DNA of 64,000 nucleotides from Streptomyces griseoloalbus. Its GTDB lineage: Bacteria; Actinomycetota; Actinomycetes; Streptomycetales; Streptomycetaceae. Location of the stretch: assembly GCA_014650015.1 (NCBI GenBank), contig BMUD01000011.1, positions 124,001-188,000 of the forward strand, given 5' to 3'. Made by a program: the position numbers and the translations under genes. Shown here piece after piece: positions 1 to 7,793 of this stretch. The first letter of the stretch is position 1, and each line of letters starts with the position of its first letter. The notes under the pieces were generated by a model. It made no database searches. It had not been told where the DNA came from and saw only the letters and a program-made list of their open reading frames with translations.

Positions 1-172
1 GCAGGATCGCGTTGAGTCTCGTCGCCACGCGCCAGTTGCGCGGGGACAGGCGTCCTCCGCTCGGGGCGGGCGCGGCCGTCGGCTTCGGACCGGGCGCGGG
101 CGCCGCGGTGCGCGGCGGCGGCGTGAAGTTGCCCCGGGCCGACGGCTCGGGACTGCTCGTGCTTCGCCTCAC
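1..172 (-). CDS. N-terminus of a second conservon-type (CvnA-like) sensor histidine kinase, cut by the window edge
   Basis: Reading the minus strand from a GTG at 172, an open frame of 57 codons runs off the left edge. It has a Pro/Ala/Gly-rich start, then SPRNWRVATRLNAIL. The CvnA protein at 2053-5898 has the same layout: a Pro/Ala/Gly-rich start, then ALRNWRISTRLVSLL just before its first membrane helix. The shared NWRxxTRL motif at the cytoplasmic edge of transmembrane helix 1 is why I call this the start of another nitrate/nitrite-sensor-like kinase. It lies downstream of cvnD on the same strand. The start codon is uncertain: a weak GAGAGG lies about 13 nt upstream. The family assignment rests on 57 residues and the neighbourhood. 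Confidence 0.6.
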   Translation of the reverse strand, partial: MRRSTSSPEPSARGNFTPPPRTAAPAPGPKPTAAPAPSGGRLSPRNWRVATRLNAIL

Positions 173-550
173 TCGACCAACAACCTCTCGGCGGTCGGCA
201 CCTTCGTCGTGCCGCTTCGTCTCAGTGCCCGGTGTGCCAGCGACTACTGAGTACGTCTTTGACCCATGGGCAGTTCAGGCATTCCAGCATGCCGACCAGC
301 GCTCTTCCAAACAGTGGAAGGGGAGGATTCCGAGTGATGTAAGTCCCAGATAAAACGGTCATAAGGAACGAGCTCCGCCCAAAAGGCGAGCCCTTCGTAC
401 GCGCAGCGATACCGCTCGACCGCGTCGCGTGTCGGTATCACCCGATTCCTCTGCCGAAACGTTATGAACACCGGGGCCGGCGGTGTCGAAGGACACAGCC
501 GGCTCCGGTACATCTACGAACAACTGCCATATGTCGCTTCTGTTTTGGCC
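173..550. other. Intergenic region between cvnD and the partial kinase gene
   Basis: About 380 bases with no gene I can support. Reading the minus strand, it would hold the 3' trailer of the cvnDCBA unit and the promoter of the partial kinase at the left edge. A short imperfect hairpin with a T-run on the minus strand near 372-391 could be a weak terminator. An 89-codon minus-strand frame at 244-513 has no recognisable motif and no ribosome binding site. Confidence 0.4.
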
Positions 551-1141
551 CTACCTGAGACGTGCCATGAGGGCATGCTCGACCAGTGTGATCAGCGCAC
601 TCTTCGCATCCGCGCGGTGCCGTGCGTCGGTGGTGATGATCGGGGTGTCGGGTCCGATCTGCAGCGCCTCGCGCACCTCCTCGGGTGCGTACGGCTGCTG
701 ACCGTCGAAGCCGTTGAGGGCGACCACGAACGGCAGTCCGCTGTTCTCGAAGTAGTCGACGGCCGGGAAGCAGTCGGCGAGACGGCGGGTGTCGACGAGG
801 ACGACGGCGCCGATGGCGCCGCGCACCAGGTCGTCCCACATGAACCAGAAGCGGTCCTGGCCGGGGGTGCCGAACAGGTAGAGGATCAGGTCCTGGTCCA
901 GGGTGATGCGGCCGAAGTCCATGGCCACCGTGGTGGTGGTCTTGTCCCCGGTGTGGGTGAGGTCGTCGATGCCCGCCGAAGCAGACGTCATGACGGCCTC
1001 CGTGCGCAGCGGGTTGATCTCCGAGACGGCGCCGACGAACGTGGTCTTGCCCACGCCGAAGCCGCCCGCCACCACGATCTTCGCGGACGTGGTGGACCGG
1101 CTGTCGGAGACCGTCCCGCCGCTAGAGCTTGCGAAGTCCAC
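551..1141 (-). CDS. cvnD: Conservon small GTPase CvnD
   Basis: A Ras/Rab-like small GTPase of the Streptomyces conservons, thought to act with the membrane kinase CvnA and the small proteins CvnB and CvnC as a G-protein-like complex under the membrane. The 196-residue product has a P-loop near residues 25-33 (GGFGVGKTT) and a G3-like motif FGTPGQDRF near residue 95. The G4 region reads ALNGFDG instead of the usual NKxD, as is common in this family. The start is GTG at 1141, with AAGGG about 8 nt upstream, and overlaps the 3' end of cvnC by 20 nt, indicating translational coupling. It is the last gene of the cvnABCD unit. Function in this strain is inferred from family and gene order. Confidence 0.93.
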   Translation of the reverse strand: MDFASSSGGTVSDSRSTTSAKIVVAGGFGVGKTTFVGAVSEINPLRTEAVMTSASAGIDDLTHTGDKTTTTVAMDFGRITLDQDLILYLFGTPGQDRFWFMWDDLVRGAIGAVVLVDTRRLADCFPAVDYFENSGLPFVVALNGFDGQQPYAPEEVREALQIGPDTPIITTDARHRADAKSALITLVEHALMARLR

Positions 1142-1517
1142 TGAGCACCCTTTCGAGCAGTGTCACATCGGGGGCGCCGGTCGTCTCGTCGCCGCCCGGC
1201 TGGTGCACGGCGACGAGACCCGCCTCCGCCAAGTCGGCCACCAGGATCCGGGCAACACCCAGTGGCATGTTGAGCAGCGCCGAGACCTCGGCGACCGACT
1301 TCACCTCACGGCACAGATGGCAGATGCGCTGGTGCTCCGGGAGGAGCCCCATGAGCGCTGCCGGGTCGGCCGTCGTACTGATCAGTGCCTCGATGGCCAG
1401 CTGATAGCGCGGCCTGGTCCGGCCACCGGTCATCGCATAGGGACGGACCAGTGGCTGGTCGCCCTCGTCCTCGTACGGCTCCGCGTACGGATCATGAGAG
1501 GCGGTGGGCGGGGTCAT
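1122..1517 (-). CDS. cvnC: Conservon DUF742 protein CvnC
   Basis: A DUF742 protein of 131 residues, the third member of the conservon. The family has a winged-helix-like fold; here the segment SVAEVSALLNMPLGVARILV resembles a helix-turn-helix. Members are thought to work in the CvnABCD complex, not as free repressors. I chose ATG 1517 because GGAGG lies 5 nt upstream; a start 24 nt further upstream exists but has no comparable binding site. The Asp/Glu-Pro-rich first 30 residues precede a conserved RPYAMTGGRTRP motif. It is separated from cvnB by about 110 nt and overlaps cvnD. Confidence 0.92.
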   Translation of the reverse strand: MTPPTASHDPYAEPYEDEGDQPLVRPYAMTGGRTRPRYQLAIEALISTTADPAALMGLLPEHQRICHLCREVKSVAEVSALLNMPLGVARILVADLAEAGLVAVHQPGGDETTGAPDVTLLERVLSGLRKL

Positions 1518-1629
1518 GGATCCTCCGGGCGGGGACAGCAAGTCGGTCAGTCAAGCCGTCTGAAGAGGCCGGTGGGGGGAATGTGGCGGCCGGACGGTGA
1601 TTTGGTGTGACGGGTGGTGCCGGGGCCGA

Positions 1630-2052
1630 TCAGTGGAGCAGACTTCCTTGTAGCTCAGCGCGCAGGTCCGGGGTGAGGACCGCCCCCGCGCGGTCGACCA
1701 GCAGCGCCATTTCGTAGCCGACGAGGCCGATGTCGCACTCGGGATGCGCGAGAACCGCCAGGGACGAACCGTCGGACACGGACATGAGGAACAGGAACCC
1801 TCGTTCCATCTCCACGACCGTCTGGGCGACGTTGCCGCCTTCGAAGATCCGGGAGGCACCGGCCGTCAGGGAGGTCAGTCCCGAGGCGACGGCCGCGAGC
1901 TGGTCCGCGCGGTCGCGCGGGAAGCCCTCGGAGAGCGCCAGAAGGAGACCGTCGGCGGACACGACGACGGTGTGGGACACCCCGGGGGTGTTGTCCACGA
2001 AGTTGGTGATCAACCAGTTGAGGTTCTGTGCCGCCTGGCTCATCGGGCTCAA
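1630..2052 (-). CDS. cvnB: Conservon roadblock/LC7-domain protein CvnB
   Basis: A 137-140 residue roadblock/LC7 protein, the dynein-light-chain-like fold that pairs with Ras-like GTPases (compare MglB with MglA). The whole protein is this one domain, starting SQAAQNLNWLITNFVDNTPG and including the hydrophobic core VSADGLLLALSEGFPRD. It probably partners CvnD. The start is ambiguous: TTG at 2052 abuts the cvnA stop codon and has AGGAG 6 nt upstream, whereas ATG at 2043, which I recall as the annotated start of relatives, has it 15 nt away. I list the TTG because of the spacing; the two differ by three residues. Confidence 0.92.
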   Translation of the reverse strand: MSPMSQAAQNLNWLITNFVDNTPGVSHTVVVSADGLLLALSEGFPRDRADQLAAVASGLTSLTAGASRIFEGGNVAQTVVEMERGFLFLMSVSDGSSLAVLAHPECDIGLVGYEMALLVDRAGAVLTPDLRAELQGSLLH

Positions 2053-5000
2053 CTAACGCTCCTGCTGGTGAGTGGGGTTCGGGAAGCTGCCGGTCTGGGT
2101 GGTACCGGCCTGACGACCCTGTGCGATACCCCGACGGAGATTGGTCAGCCGGCCGCGCACGTCATCGGGTGCGCGCGAGACCTGAGGACCGCTCTGTTGC
2201 GATTGCTGCTGAGCCGTACCCGGGACGAGGTTCGCCCTGGGTACCCGGCGCGGCAGGCCGGAGGTGGTGACGCCGCCCGCGGCCGGCTGCCGGACGCGTT
2301 CGGCCTGCCGGACCAGCTCGTCGTTGGGCGAGCTGCGCCAGGTGGTGGAAGCGGACCGCTGCGGGCCGGTGGGGGCCTGCGGCTCCTGCTGTTGCGGCTG
2401 CTGGGATGCCGGAGCCGAGCCGTTGTCCTGCTCCTGCCCGCGGAACCAGTTGGTCTCCAGCGTGTCGTACAGCGGTGTACGGCCGTCGCCCGGGCCGGAG
2501 GCCGGCGGCAGCGCCCAGGCGTCGGACGCACCCCGCCCGTCGTCGGGCCGCTGAGCGGCACCGCCGTTGCCCGGATCCTGGCGGACCGGCCGCTGCTGCG
2601 GGGCCGGCGGACGCGGGGCGCCGAAGTCGAAGCCGTGTGCGCCGTTCGTCTGCGGACGCTCGAACTGGCCGGTGACAGCCGGGTCGGCGGGGTTCGCACG
2701 CTGCGGGAGGGAGTGCCGGCCCGTGGAGCCGTTGTCCTGCGCCGGGTACTGGCCGGTGGAGCCGTTGTCGTAGCCCTGCGGGGCGGGGAACTGGCCCGTC
2801 GCGGACGGATTCTGCCCGCCCGGCCGGGCCTGCGGCGGACCGAAGATGTCGCCGCGGACGAACTGGCCCGTGTTCTGGACACCGTTCGCACCGGGCTGGG
2901 TGTACTCGCCCGTGTTCTGGACACCGTTCGCACCGGGCTGGGTGTACTCGCCCGTGTTCTGGACACCGTTCGCGCCCGGCTGGGCGTACTGGCCCGTGTT
3001 CTGCGAGGCGTCGGCGCCGAAGGCGTCGTACGAGGCCGGGCCGGTGTTCTGCCGCTCGTCGAAGCGGGGGATCTCCGCCGTCGAGCCGGGACCCTGCCGG
3101 TCGTCGAACCGGGGCATGGCGGCCGTCCGGGAGACGTCCGGCTCCTCGTGCTCGCGCGGGGTGTCCAGCGAGGCGCGGGGCACCGGCGGCTGGGCGTTCT
3201 CGTCGCTCCAGCTGGGCACGCGCGGCTGCTGCTGATCACCGCCGGGCAGCTCGGCGCGCGCACCACCGCGCGGCGGGAGCTGCGGACGACGTCCGCGCTC
3301 GGCGTTCCGGTTGCCCCGCTGCGGCGGCACCTGGCCCCGGCCGCCACCGAAGACGTCCTGGTCCTGCGTCCCGCCCGGACCCGCGGCCTGAAGCCCCTGC
3401 GGGGCACCGGGCGCACCGGGGGCACCGGGCGCCTGGGCGCCGAAACCGGAACCCGCGCCGGCGGGGGCGGGACGGCCCTGCGGCGGACCGGAGGGGGCGC
3501 CCTGGTCGAACAGCGAGGGCGTCTGGTTGCCCGACGGACCCTGCGGTCCCCGCGCCCCCGGCCGGCCGTCCCGTCCGGGCAGTGCGGCCCGCGGGCCCTG
3601 ACCGGCACCGAGCCGGCTGCCGGGCGCACCGGCGCCGAGAGCACCGCCACCGGACTGGCCGGCACCGGCGGCACGCCGTGCGGCGGCGGCACCCGCGGCC
3701 GCCTGCGCGGCGGCCGGGCCACCCCCACCCGGGCCGGGCTGACCCGGCTTGCCCTGGGGCTTCTTGCCGCCCTGGGCGACGTCGACGGGCAGCATGACCA
3801 GCGCGGTCGTGCCACCGGAGTCGGACGGGCGGAGCTGGATGCGGATGCCGTGGCGCTGCGACAGACGGCCGACCACGAACAGACCCATGCGGCGGGAGAC
3901 GGAGACGTCCACGGTGGGCGGCGAGGCGAGCCGCTCGTTGATCGCCGCCAGGTCCTCCGGCGACAGACCGATACCGGTGTCGTGGATCTCGATCAGCACA
4001 CGGCCGTCGGGCAGCGCGTGACCGGTGACCTTGACCTTGGTCTGCGGGGAGGAGAACGAGGTCGCGTTCTCCAGCAGCTCGGCGAGCAGGTGCACGAGGT
4101 CGTTGACGACCCGGCCGGCCACTTCGGTGCTCGGCACCGAGGCCAGCTCGATGCGCTCGTACTGCTCCACCTCGGACGCGGCTGCACGCAGCACGTCGAC
4201 CAGCGGAACCGGGCGGGTCCACCGGCGGCCGGGCTCCTCACCCGCGAGAACCAGCAGGTTCTCACCGTTACGGCGCATACGCGTGGCGAGGTGGTCCAGC
4301 TTGAACAGCGAGGACAGCTGGTCCGGGTCGGCCTCGCGGGACTCCAGCTCGGAGATCAGCGACAGCTGGCGCTGGATCAGACCCTGGGAGCGACGCGAGA
4401 GGTTGGTGAACATCGCGTTGACGTTGCCCCGCAGCAGGGCCTGCTCGGCGGCGAGGCGGACCGCCTCGCGGTGCACGTCGTCGAAGGCCGCGGCCACTCG
4501 GCCGATCTCGTCCCGGGAGTGCACACCGACCGACTGCACGGACGTGTCGACGTCCTGCGGGTCGGCCTCGGACAGCTGCTTGACCAGCTCGGGCAGCCGC
4601 TCCTGGGCGACCTTGGTCGCGGTCTCCTCCAGCCGGCGCAGCGAGCGGATCATGGAGCGGGCCACCACGAAGGCACCGACCAGCGACACACCGAGCACGA
4701 TCAGGATCAGCGCACCGGAGATGATCGCGTCGCGCTCGGTGGCGCTGCGCAGCTCACGGGCCTTCTGTTCCATCTCCTCGAGCAGCGTGAGCTCGATGTT
4801 CTTCATCTGCTGGATCTTGGTGGAGCTGTCGTCCAGCCAGTCGCGGTAGGACCGCTTGCCGACCGACCTGAGGCCGAACTCCGAGGCCAGTGCCCGTCCG
4901 GCGTACTCGTCGGTGGCCCTGATCGTGGTGTTGCCGTCCTCGATCGGCAGGAGCAGCTCGGTGGCGGCGACATCGCCGTAGATGCTCTTGAAGCTGCGGA

Positions 5001-5898
5001 TCTCGGACTTCTGGCTCGCCAGCGCCGACTCGGCGTAGAGCCGGTCGTTCTCGGAGAGGTCGCCGACGGTGGTGTTGCTGGCGGGCAGCGCCGCGGCGAG
5101 GACCGCGCGCTGGATCGACGCGTACTCCTTCGCGGAGGAGAAGGACGCCAGGGCGCGCGTGCGCTCGATCATGTCGGGGTTGCTGCTCGCCTCCGCCATG
5201 TCCTGCGAGAGGTCGATCAGGTTCTCGATCAGGCGGTGGTAGCCCTCGACGGTCTGCGTGGAGTTCTTCTCCGAGGCGAAGGCCGTGTTGCGGATCTTCT
5301 CGAGCTCGCCCAGCTCGCCGGCGAGCTGCACCAGGTTGTCGCGGACGCCCTTGAGGTTGCCGTCCTTGCTCGCGGCGTCGATGGCCTCCGAGCTGTCGAT
5401 GAAGTTGTTCCGCGCCCGGTCGGTCTTGTCGCGGTAGCCCTTGACCGAGAAGTCGGTGGCCTTGCCGCCGTGCGCCAGCGGGCCGGCCGACTGGTCGCGC
5501 TCCTCCTGGAGCGCCGCCGCCAGCTCGGTGGCCTGCTTGGTCATGTCCGTCAGCAGCTTCATGTTGTCGAGCTGCTGGATGTCGTCCATCGACTGGTTGA
5601 TACGCAGGGCGCCCAGCGAGGTGGCCGCGACCACCGGGAGGGCGAGCAGCGACACCAGACGGGTGGAGATCCGCCAGTTGCGCAGCGCTATTCGAGGGCC
5701 GGGGCCGGTCGGACCCTTCGGGGCGGCCGGTGCCGGGCTCGCCGCGGGCGCGCCGGCGCCAGGGCGTTCGCCACCGTTTCCGGGCGCGGCCGTGCCCTGG
5801 TTCTGGGCGTGCTGGGGCGAAGAGCTGACGGCCTTGGGGCCGGTCCCGCCCTGCGGCTCCGCCGAAGCGCTGCCATCCCTCTTGAAACGTCCCTGCAC
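2053..5898 (-). CDS. cvnA: Conservon sensor histidine kinase CvnA (nitrate/nitrite-sensor-like)
   Basis: A large membrane kinase, about 1281 residues from GTG 5898 (GAGG about 11 nt upstream). In order: a Pro/Ala-rich cytoplasmic start; membrane helix 1 at about 81-98; an extracytoplasmic helical NIT-type sensing region; membrane helix 2 at about 388-412; a HAMP-like linker; a dimerisation segment with LDHLATRMRRNGENL (candidate His near 536); and a GHKL ATPase domain with ELLENATSF (near 602) and HDTGIG (near 636). The remaining 500 or so residues are Gly/Pro/Gln-rich and look disordered, including three or four copies of a 14-residue repeat. It is the first gene of the conservon and abuts cvnB. 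Whether it autophosphorylates is not known. The frame stays open upstream to 6195, but that part does not look coding. Confidence 0.92.
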   Translation of the reverse strand: MQGRFKRDGSASAEPQGGTGPKAVSSSPQHAQNQGTAAPGNGGERPGAGAPAASPAPAAPKGPTGPGPRIALRNWRISTRLVSLLALPVVAATSLGALRINQSMDDIQQLDNMKLLTDMTKQATELAAALQEERDQSAGPLAHGGKATDFSVKGYRDKTDRARNNFIDSSEAIDAASKDGNLKGVRDNLVQLAGELGELEKIRNTAFASEKNSTQTVEGYHRLIENLIDLSQDMAEASSNPDMIERTRALASFSSAKEYASIQRAVLAAALPASNTTVGDLSENDRLYAESALASQKSEIRSFKSIYGDVAATELLLPIEDGNTTIRATDEYAGRALASEFGLRSVGKRSYRDWLDDSSTKIQQMKNIELTLLEEMEQKARELRSATERDAIISGALILIVLGVSLVGAFVVARSMIRSLRRLEETATKVAQERLPELVKQLSEADPQDVDTSVQSVGVHSRDEIGRVAAAFDDVHREAVRLAAEQALLRGNVNAMFTNLSRRSQGLIQRQLSLISELESREADPDQLSSLFKLDHLATRMRRNGENLLVLAGEEPGRRWTRPVPLVDVLRAAASEVEQYERIELASVPSTEVAGRVVNDLVHLLAELLENATSFSSPQTKVKVTGHALPDGRVLIEIHDTGIGLSPEDLAAINERLASPPTVDVSVSRRMGLFVVGRLSQRHGIRIQLRPSDSGGTTALVMLPVDVAQGGKKPQGKPGQPGPGGGGPAAAQAAAGAAAARRAAGAGQSGGGALGAGAPGSRLGAGQGPRAALPGRDGRPGARGPQGPSGNQTPSLFDQGAPSGPPQGRPAPAGAGSGFGAQAPGAPGAPGAPQGLQAAGPGGTQDQDVFGGGRGQVPPQRGNRNAERGRRPQLPPRGGARAELPGGDQQQPRVPSWSDENAQPPVPRASLDTPREHEEPDVSRTAAMPRFDDRQGPGSTAEIPRFDERQNTGPASYDAFGADASQNTGQYAQPGANGVQNTGEYTQPGANGVQNTGEYTQPGANGVQNTGQFVRGDIFGPPQARPGGQNPSATGQFPAPQGYDNGSTGQYPAQDNGSTGRHSLPQRANPADPAVTGQFERPQTNGAHGFDFGAPRPPAPQQRPVRQDPGNGGAAQRPDDGRGASDAWALPPASGPGDGRTPLYDTLETNWFRGQEQDNGSAPASQQPQQQEPQAPTGPQRSASTTWRSSPNDELVRQAERVRQPAAGGVTTSGLPRRVPRANLVPGTAQQQSQQSGPQVSRAPDDVRGRLTNLRRGIAQGRQAGTTQTGSFPNPTHQQER
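2869..2994 (-). repeat. Three 42-bp tandem repeats inside cvnA
   Basis: Three consecutive 42-bp units (2869-2910, 2911-2952, 2953-2994) that are nearly identical and are followed by the start of a fourth. They are in frame and encode NTGEYTQPGANGVQ-type units in the disordered tail of CvnA. The third copy differs at a few bases, changing EYTQ to QYAQ. Such repeats are prone to copy-number change. Confidence 0.9.
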
Positions 5899-6502
5899 TA
5901 GCGTCGCAACCTCTGAACCAGGCACCCCTCCGCGTGAACGGCGAGGCACGGTGTCGGCGTCGTAGGGGCGCCCTGAATACGCCCCCGTGGTGGTCGTGAG
6001 TGACCGGCGCGGGTTCCCCCTTCTCGCCGCCACTCGGCGCGTCGGTGCGCCCCCTGTGCGCCGGCTCGATCCTGCGGCGGTCCGTGGAATTCCAGCACAG
6101 TGCCGGATCTGCAACAAGGCCCATGGGCTTACCCGTGAGATAGGTGACACGGCGTGAGTGGGGCATGACCGGCGGTAGAAAGTGATCCCACGCATAACGG
6201 GCGTAAGTCCGCGAGTCGGCCGGACGGAGCGGGTGTCCCAGTCGACATGATCAGGAGCGGAATGAGGGCTTCAGGGGGCGAATGTCCGTTTCCGTCGACT
6301 GGAAAGTCGGTGCGGATTGCCCCGTATGTCCGTCATTACGTGAGCAAACTCACACCGAGATCACGGCCTTCCAGCGCCGTCGGCCGGGAATGGCATGTTT
6401 AGCCTGACGCTTTACAGGGATGGCAAAACCGACAACCCGCGCCCGCCCCGGGGCTTTTGGCCCCTTTCGGGCGCCCGTGAACAGGACAGGGTCAAGTAAA
6501 CA
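5899..6502. promoter_or_regulatory. Divergent intergenic region between cvnA and a small gene
   Basis: About 600 bases between the cvnA start (minus) and the small plus-strand gene at 6503. It should hold the conservon promoter and the promoter of the small gene. The minus frame of cvnA stays open through the first 300 bases, but codon use and content (many Arg, Thr and Cys codons) look non-coding. I cannot name a specific promoter with confidence. Confidence 0.4.
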
Positions 6503-6691
6503 GTGAAGACGACGACGATGTTCCACAAGATCGCCAACCCCCGGCGCACCACGCTGGCACACCTCGACGGCGCCGAAGAACTGCAGACGCCGGTCCAGCA
6601 GGAGCACCCCGTCGAACTGCCGGCTCAGACCGCCAACCCCAAGCGCACCGTCCTCATGGAACTCCCGGTCGCGGCCGGCGCCGCGAAGTAA
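6503..6691 (+). CDS. Small conserved Streptomyces-type protein, unknown function
   Basis: A 62-residue frame from GTG 6503 (or 57 residues from ATG 6518), polar and Pro/Glu/Thr-rich, with two NPRRT/NPKRT-like motifs (IANPRRTTLAHLD and TANPKRTVLMELP). It has no membrane segment or signal peptide. I believe related small proteins occur at this place in other Streptomyces but cannot verify it. A strong hairpin terminator follows at 6776, which supports a transcribed unit. The ribosome binding site is weak. I do not recognise a function. Confidence 0.55.
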   Translation: MKTTTMFHKIANPRRTTLAHLDGAEELQTPVQQEHPVELPAQTANPKRTVLMELPVAAGAAK

Positions 6692-6775
6692 CACCGATCC
6701 ATACGCGCACGGGCCGCGAAACGCTCACGGCCACCGCGCCCGGACGGCGACACCCGTCCGTCGCACCCGCACGAG

Positions 6776-6801
6776 GGGCGCCCCACGGCCACGGGGCGCC
6801 C
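6776..6801 (+). terminator. Hairpin terminator
   Basis: Perfect 9-bp stem (GGGCGCCCC / GGGGCGCCC) with an 8-nt loop, followed by TTCGTC, 84 nt after the small gene ends. There is no long T-run, as is usual in Streptomyces. Confidence 0.65.
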
Positions 6802-6803
6802 TT

Positions 6804-6950
6804 CGTCATGAGTGAGGCGGGAGCCCGTGCCGTGCTCGTCATCCCTGAGGCGGAACCCCTCGCCGTGCTCGTCATGGGCGAGGCGGGACCCTCGCCGTGC
6901 TCCTCACGCGCGAGGCGGCCCCCCTGTAATGCGCGAGGCGGGGACCCCCT
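6804..6950. repeat. About 33-bp imperfect tandem repeats upstream of the FAH-gltX unit
   Basis: Units at 6804-6836, 6837-6869 and 6870-6901 share CGTCAT...GAGGCGG...CGTGCT. Two further decayed copies (6902-6930, 6931-6950) keep GCGAGGCGG. They fill most of the gap between the small gene's terminator and the next gene. A 50-codon frame crosses them from ATG 6808, but it shows no protein-like conservation beyond the repeat itself. Confidence 0.75.
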
Positions 6951-7007
6951 TCCGCGTTAGCCTGGAGCGTCAGACTCCAGCCGCTCAGTCAAGGGGACAA
7001 GCATCCC

Positions 7008-7793
7008 GTGCGCATCGCCAGATTCTCCATCGACGGGAACGTCGCCTTCGGCGCGGTCGAGGGCGACCGGCAGGACGAACTCGTCCTCGACATCATCAAG
7101 GGCATCCCGTTCGCGGACTTCGAGCTCTCCGGCACCAAGGTCCCGGTGAGCAAGGTCAGGCTGCTGCCCCCGGTGCTCCCCAACAAGGTGGTCGCCTTCG
7201 GCCGCAACTACGCCGAACACGCCAGGGAACTCGGCAACGAGGTGCCCGACGCCCCGTTCGCCTTCTTCAAGCCCTCCACCTCCGTGATCGGCCCGGGAGA
7301 CGAGATCCAGTACCCCTCCTTCTCCCAGGAGGTGCACCACGAGGCCGAGCTCGCCGTGGTGATCGGCCGGATGTGCCGCGAGGTCCCGCGCGAGCGCGTC
7401 AAGGACGTGATCTTCGGCTACACCTGCGCCAACGACATCACGGCGCGCGACGTCCAGAAGCGCGAGAAGCAGTGGGCCCGGGCCAAGGGCTTCGACACCT
7501 CCTGCCCGCTCGGCCCCTGGGTGGAGACGGACATGGACCTCGCCGCCGCCGGTGACCTCACCATCCAGCTCACGGTCAACGGCGCCCAGCGCCAGCTCGG
7601 CCGCACCAGCGAGATGACCCACTCCATCGAGGACCTGATCGTCAACATCACCGAGGCCATGACCCTGCTCCCCGGCGATGTCATCCTCACGGGCACCCCG
7701 GCTGGGGTCGGCCCCCTCAACGTCGGCGACGAGGTCGCCGTCACCATCGAAGGCATCGGCACTCTCACCAACAAGGTTGTCAAGCGTGGCTAG
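7008..7793 (+). CDS. Fumarylacetoacetate hydrolase (FAH) family protein
   Basis: A 261-residue FAH-fold enzyme. Relatives hydrolyse, isomerise or decarboxylate small diketo acids such as fumarylpyruvate, acylpyruvates or oxaloacetate; the substrate here cannot be told. Family features are visible: NKVVAFGRNYAEHA near residue 63, metal ligands in EVHHEAELAVVIGR (the E-x-E pair) and the following Asp in NDITARDVQ, and the C-terminal GTPAGVGPLNVGDEV. The start is GTG 7008 with AAGGGG upstream. Its stop codon overlaps the gltX start by 8 nt, so the two are probably translated together, an arrangement I recall from other Streptomyces. Confidence 0.9.
   Translation: MRIARFSIDGNVAFGAVEGDRQDELVLDIIKGIPFADFELSGTKVPVSKVRLLPPVLPNKVVAFGRNYAEHARELGNEVPDAPFAFFKPSTSVIGPGDEIQYPSFSQEVHHEAELAVVIGRMCREVPRERVKDVIFGYTCANDITARDVQKREKQWARAKGFDTSCPLGPWVETDMDLAAAGDLTIQLTVNGAQRQLGRTSEMTHSIEDLIVNITEAMTLLPGDVILTGTPAGVGPLNVGDEVAVTIEGIGTLTNKVVKRG

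Noticed and set aside
244-513. An 89-codon minus-strand frame near the left edge
   Set aside because: No ribosome binding site and no recognisable motif, and it lies in a less GC-rich intergenic stretch.
1744-5901. A 1385-codon open frame antisense to cvnA and cvnB
   Set aside because: It has no start with a ribosome binding site, is Arg/Gly/Leu-rich with no domain, and is explained by the high third-position GC of the kinase gene on the other strand.
6808-6960. 50-codon frame across the 33-bp repeats
   Set aside because: Only two or three repeat units are in phase and there is no ribosome binding site; better explained as a non-coding repeat.
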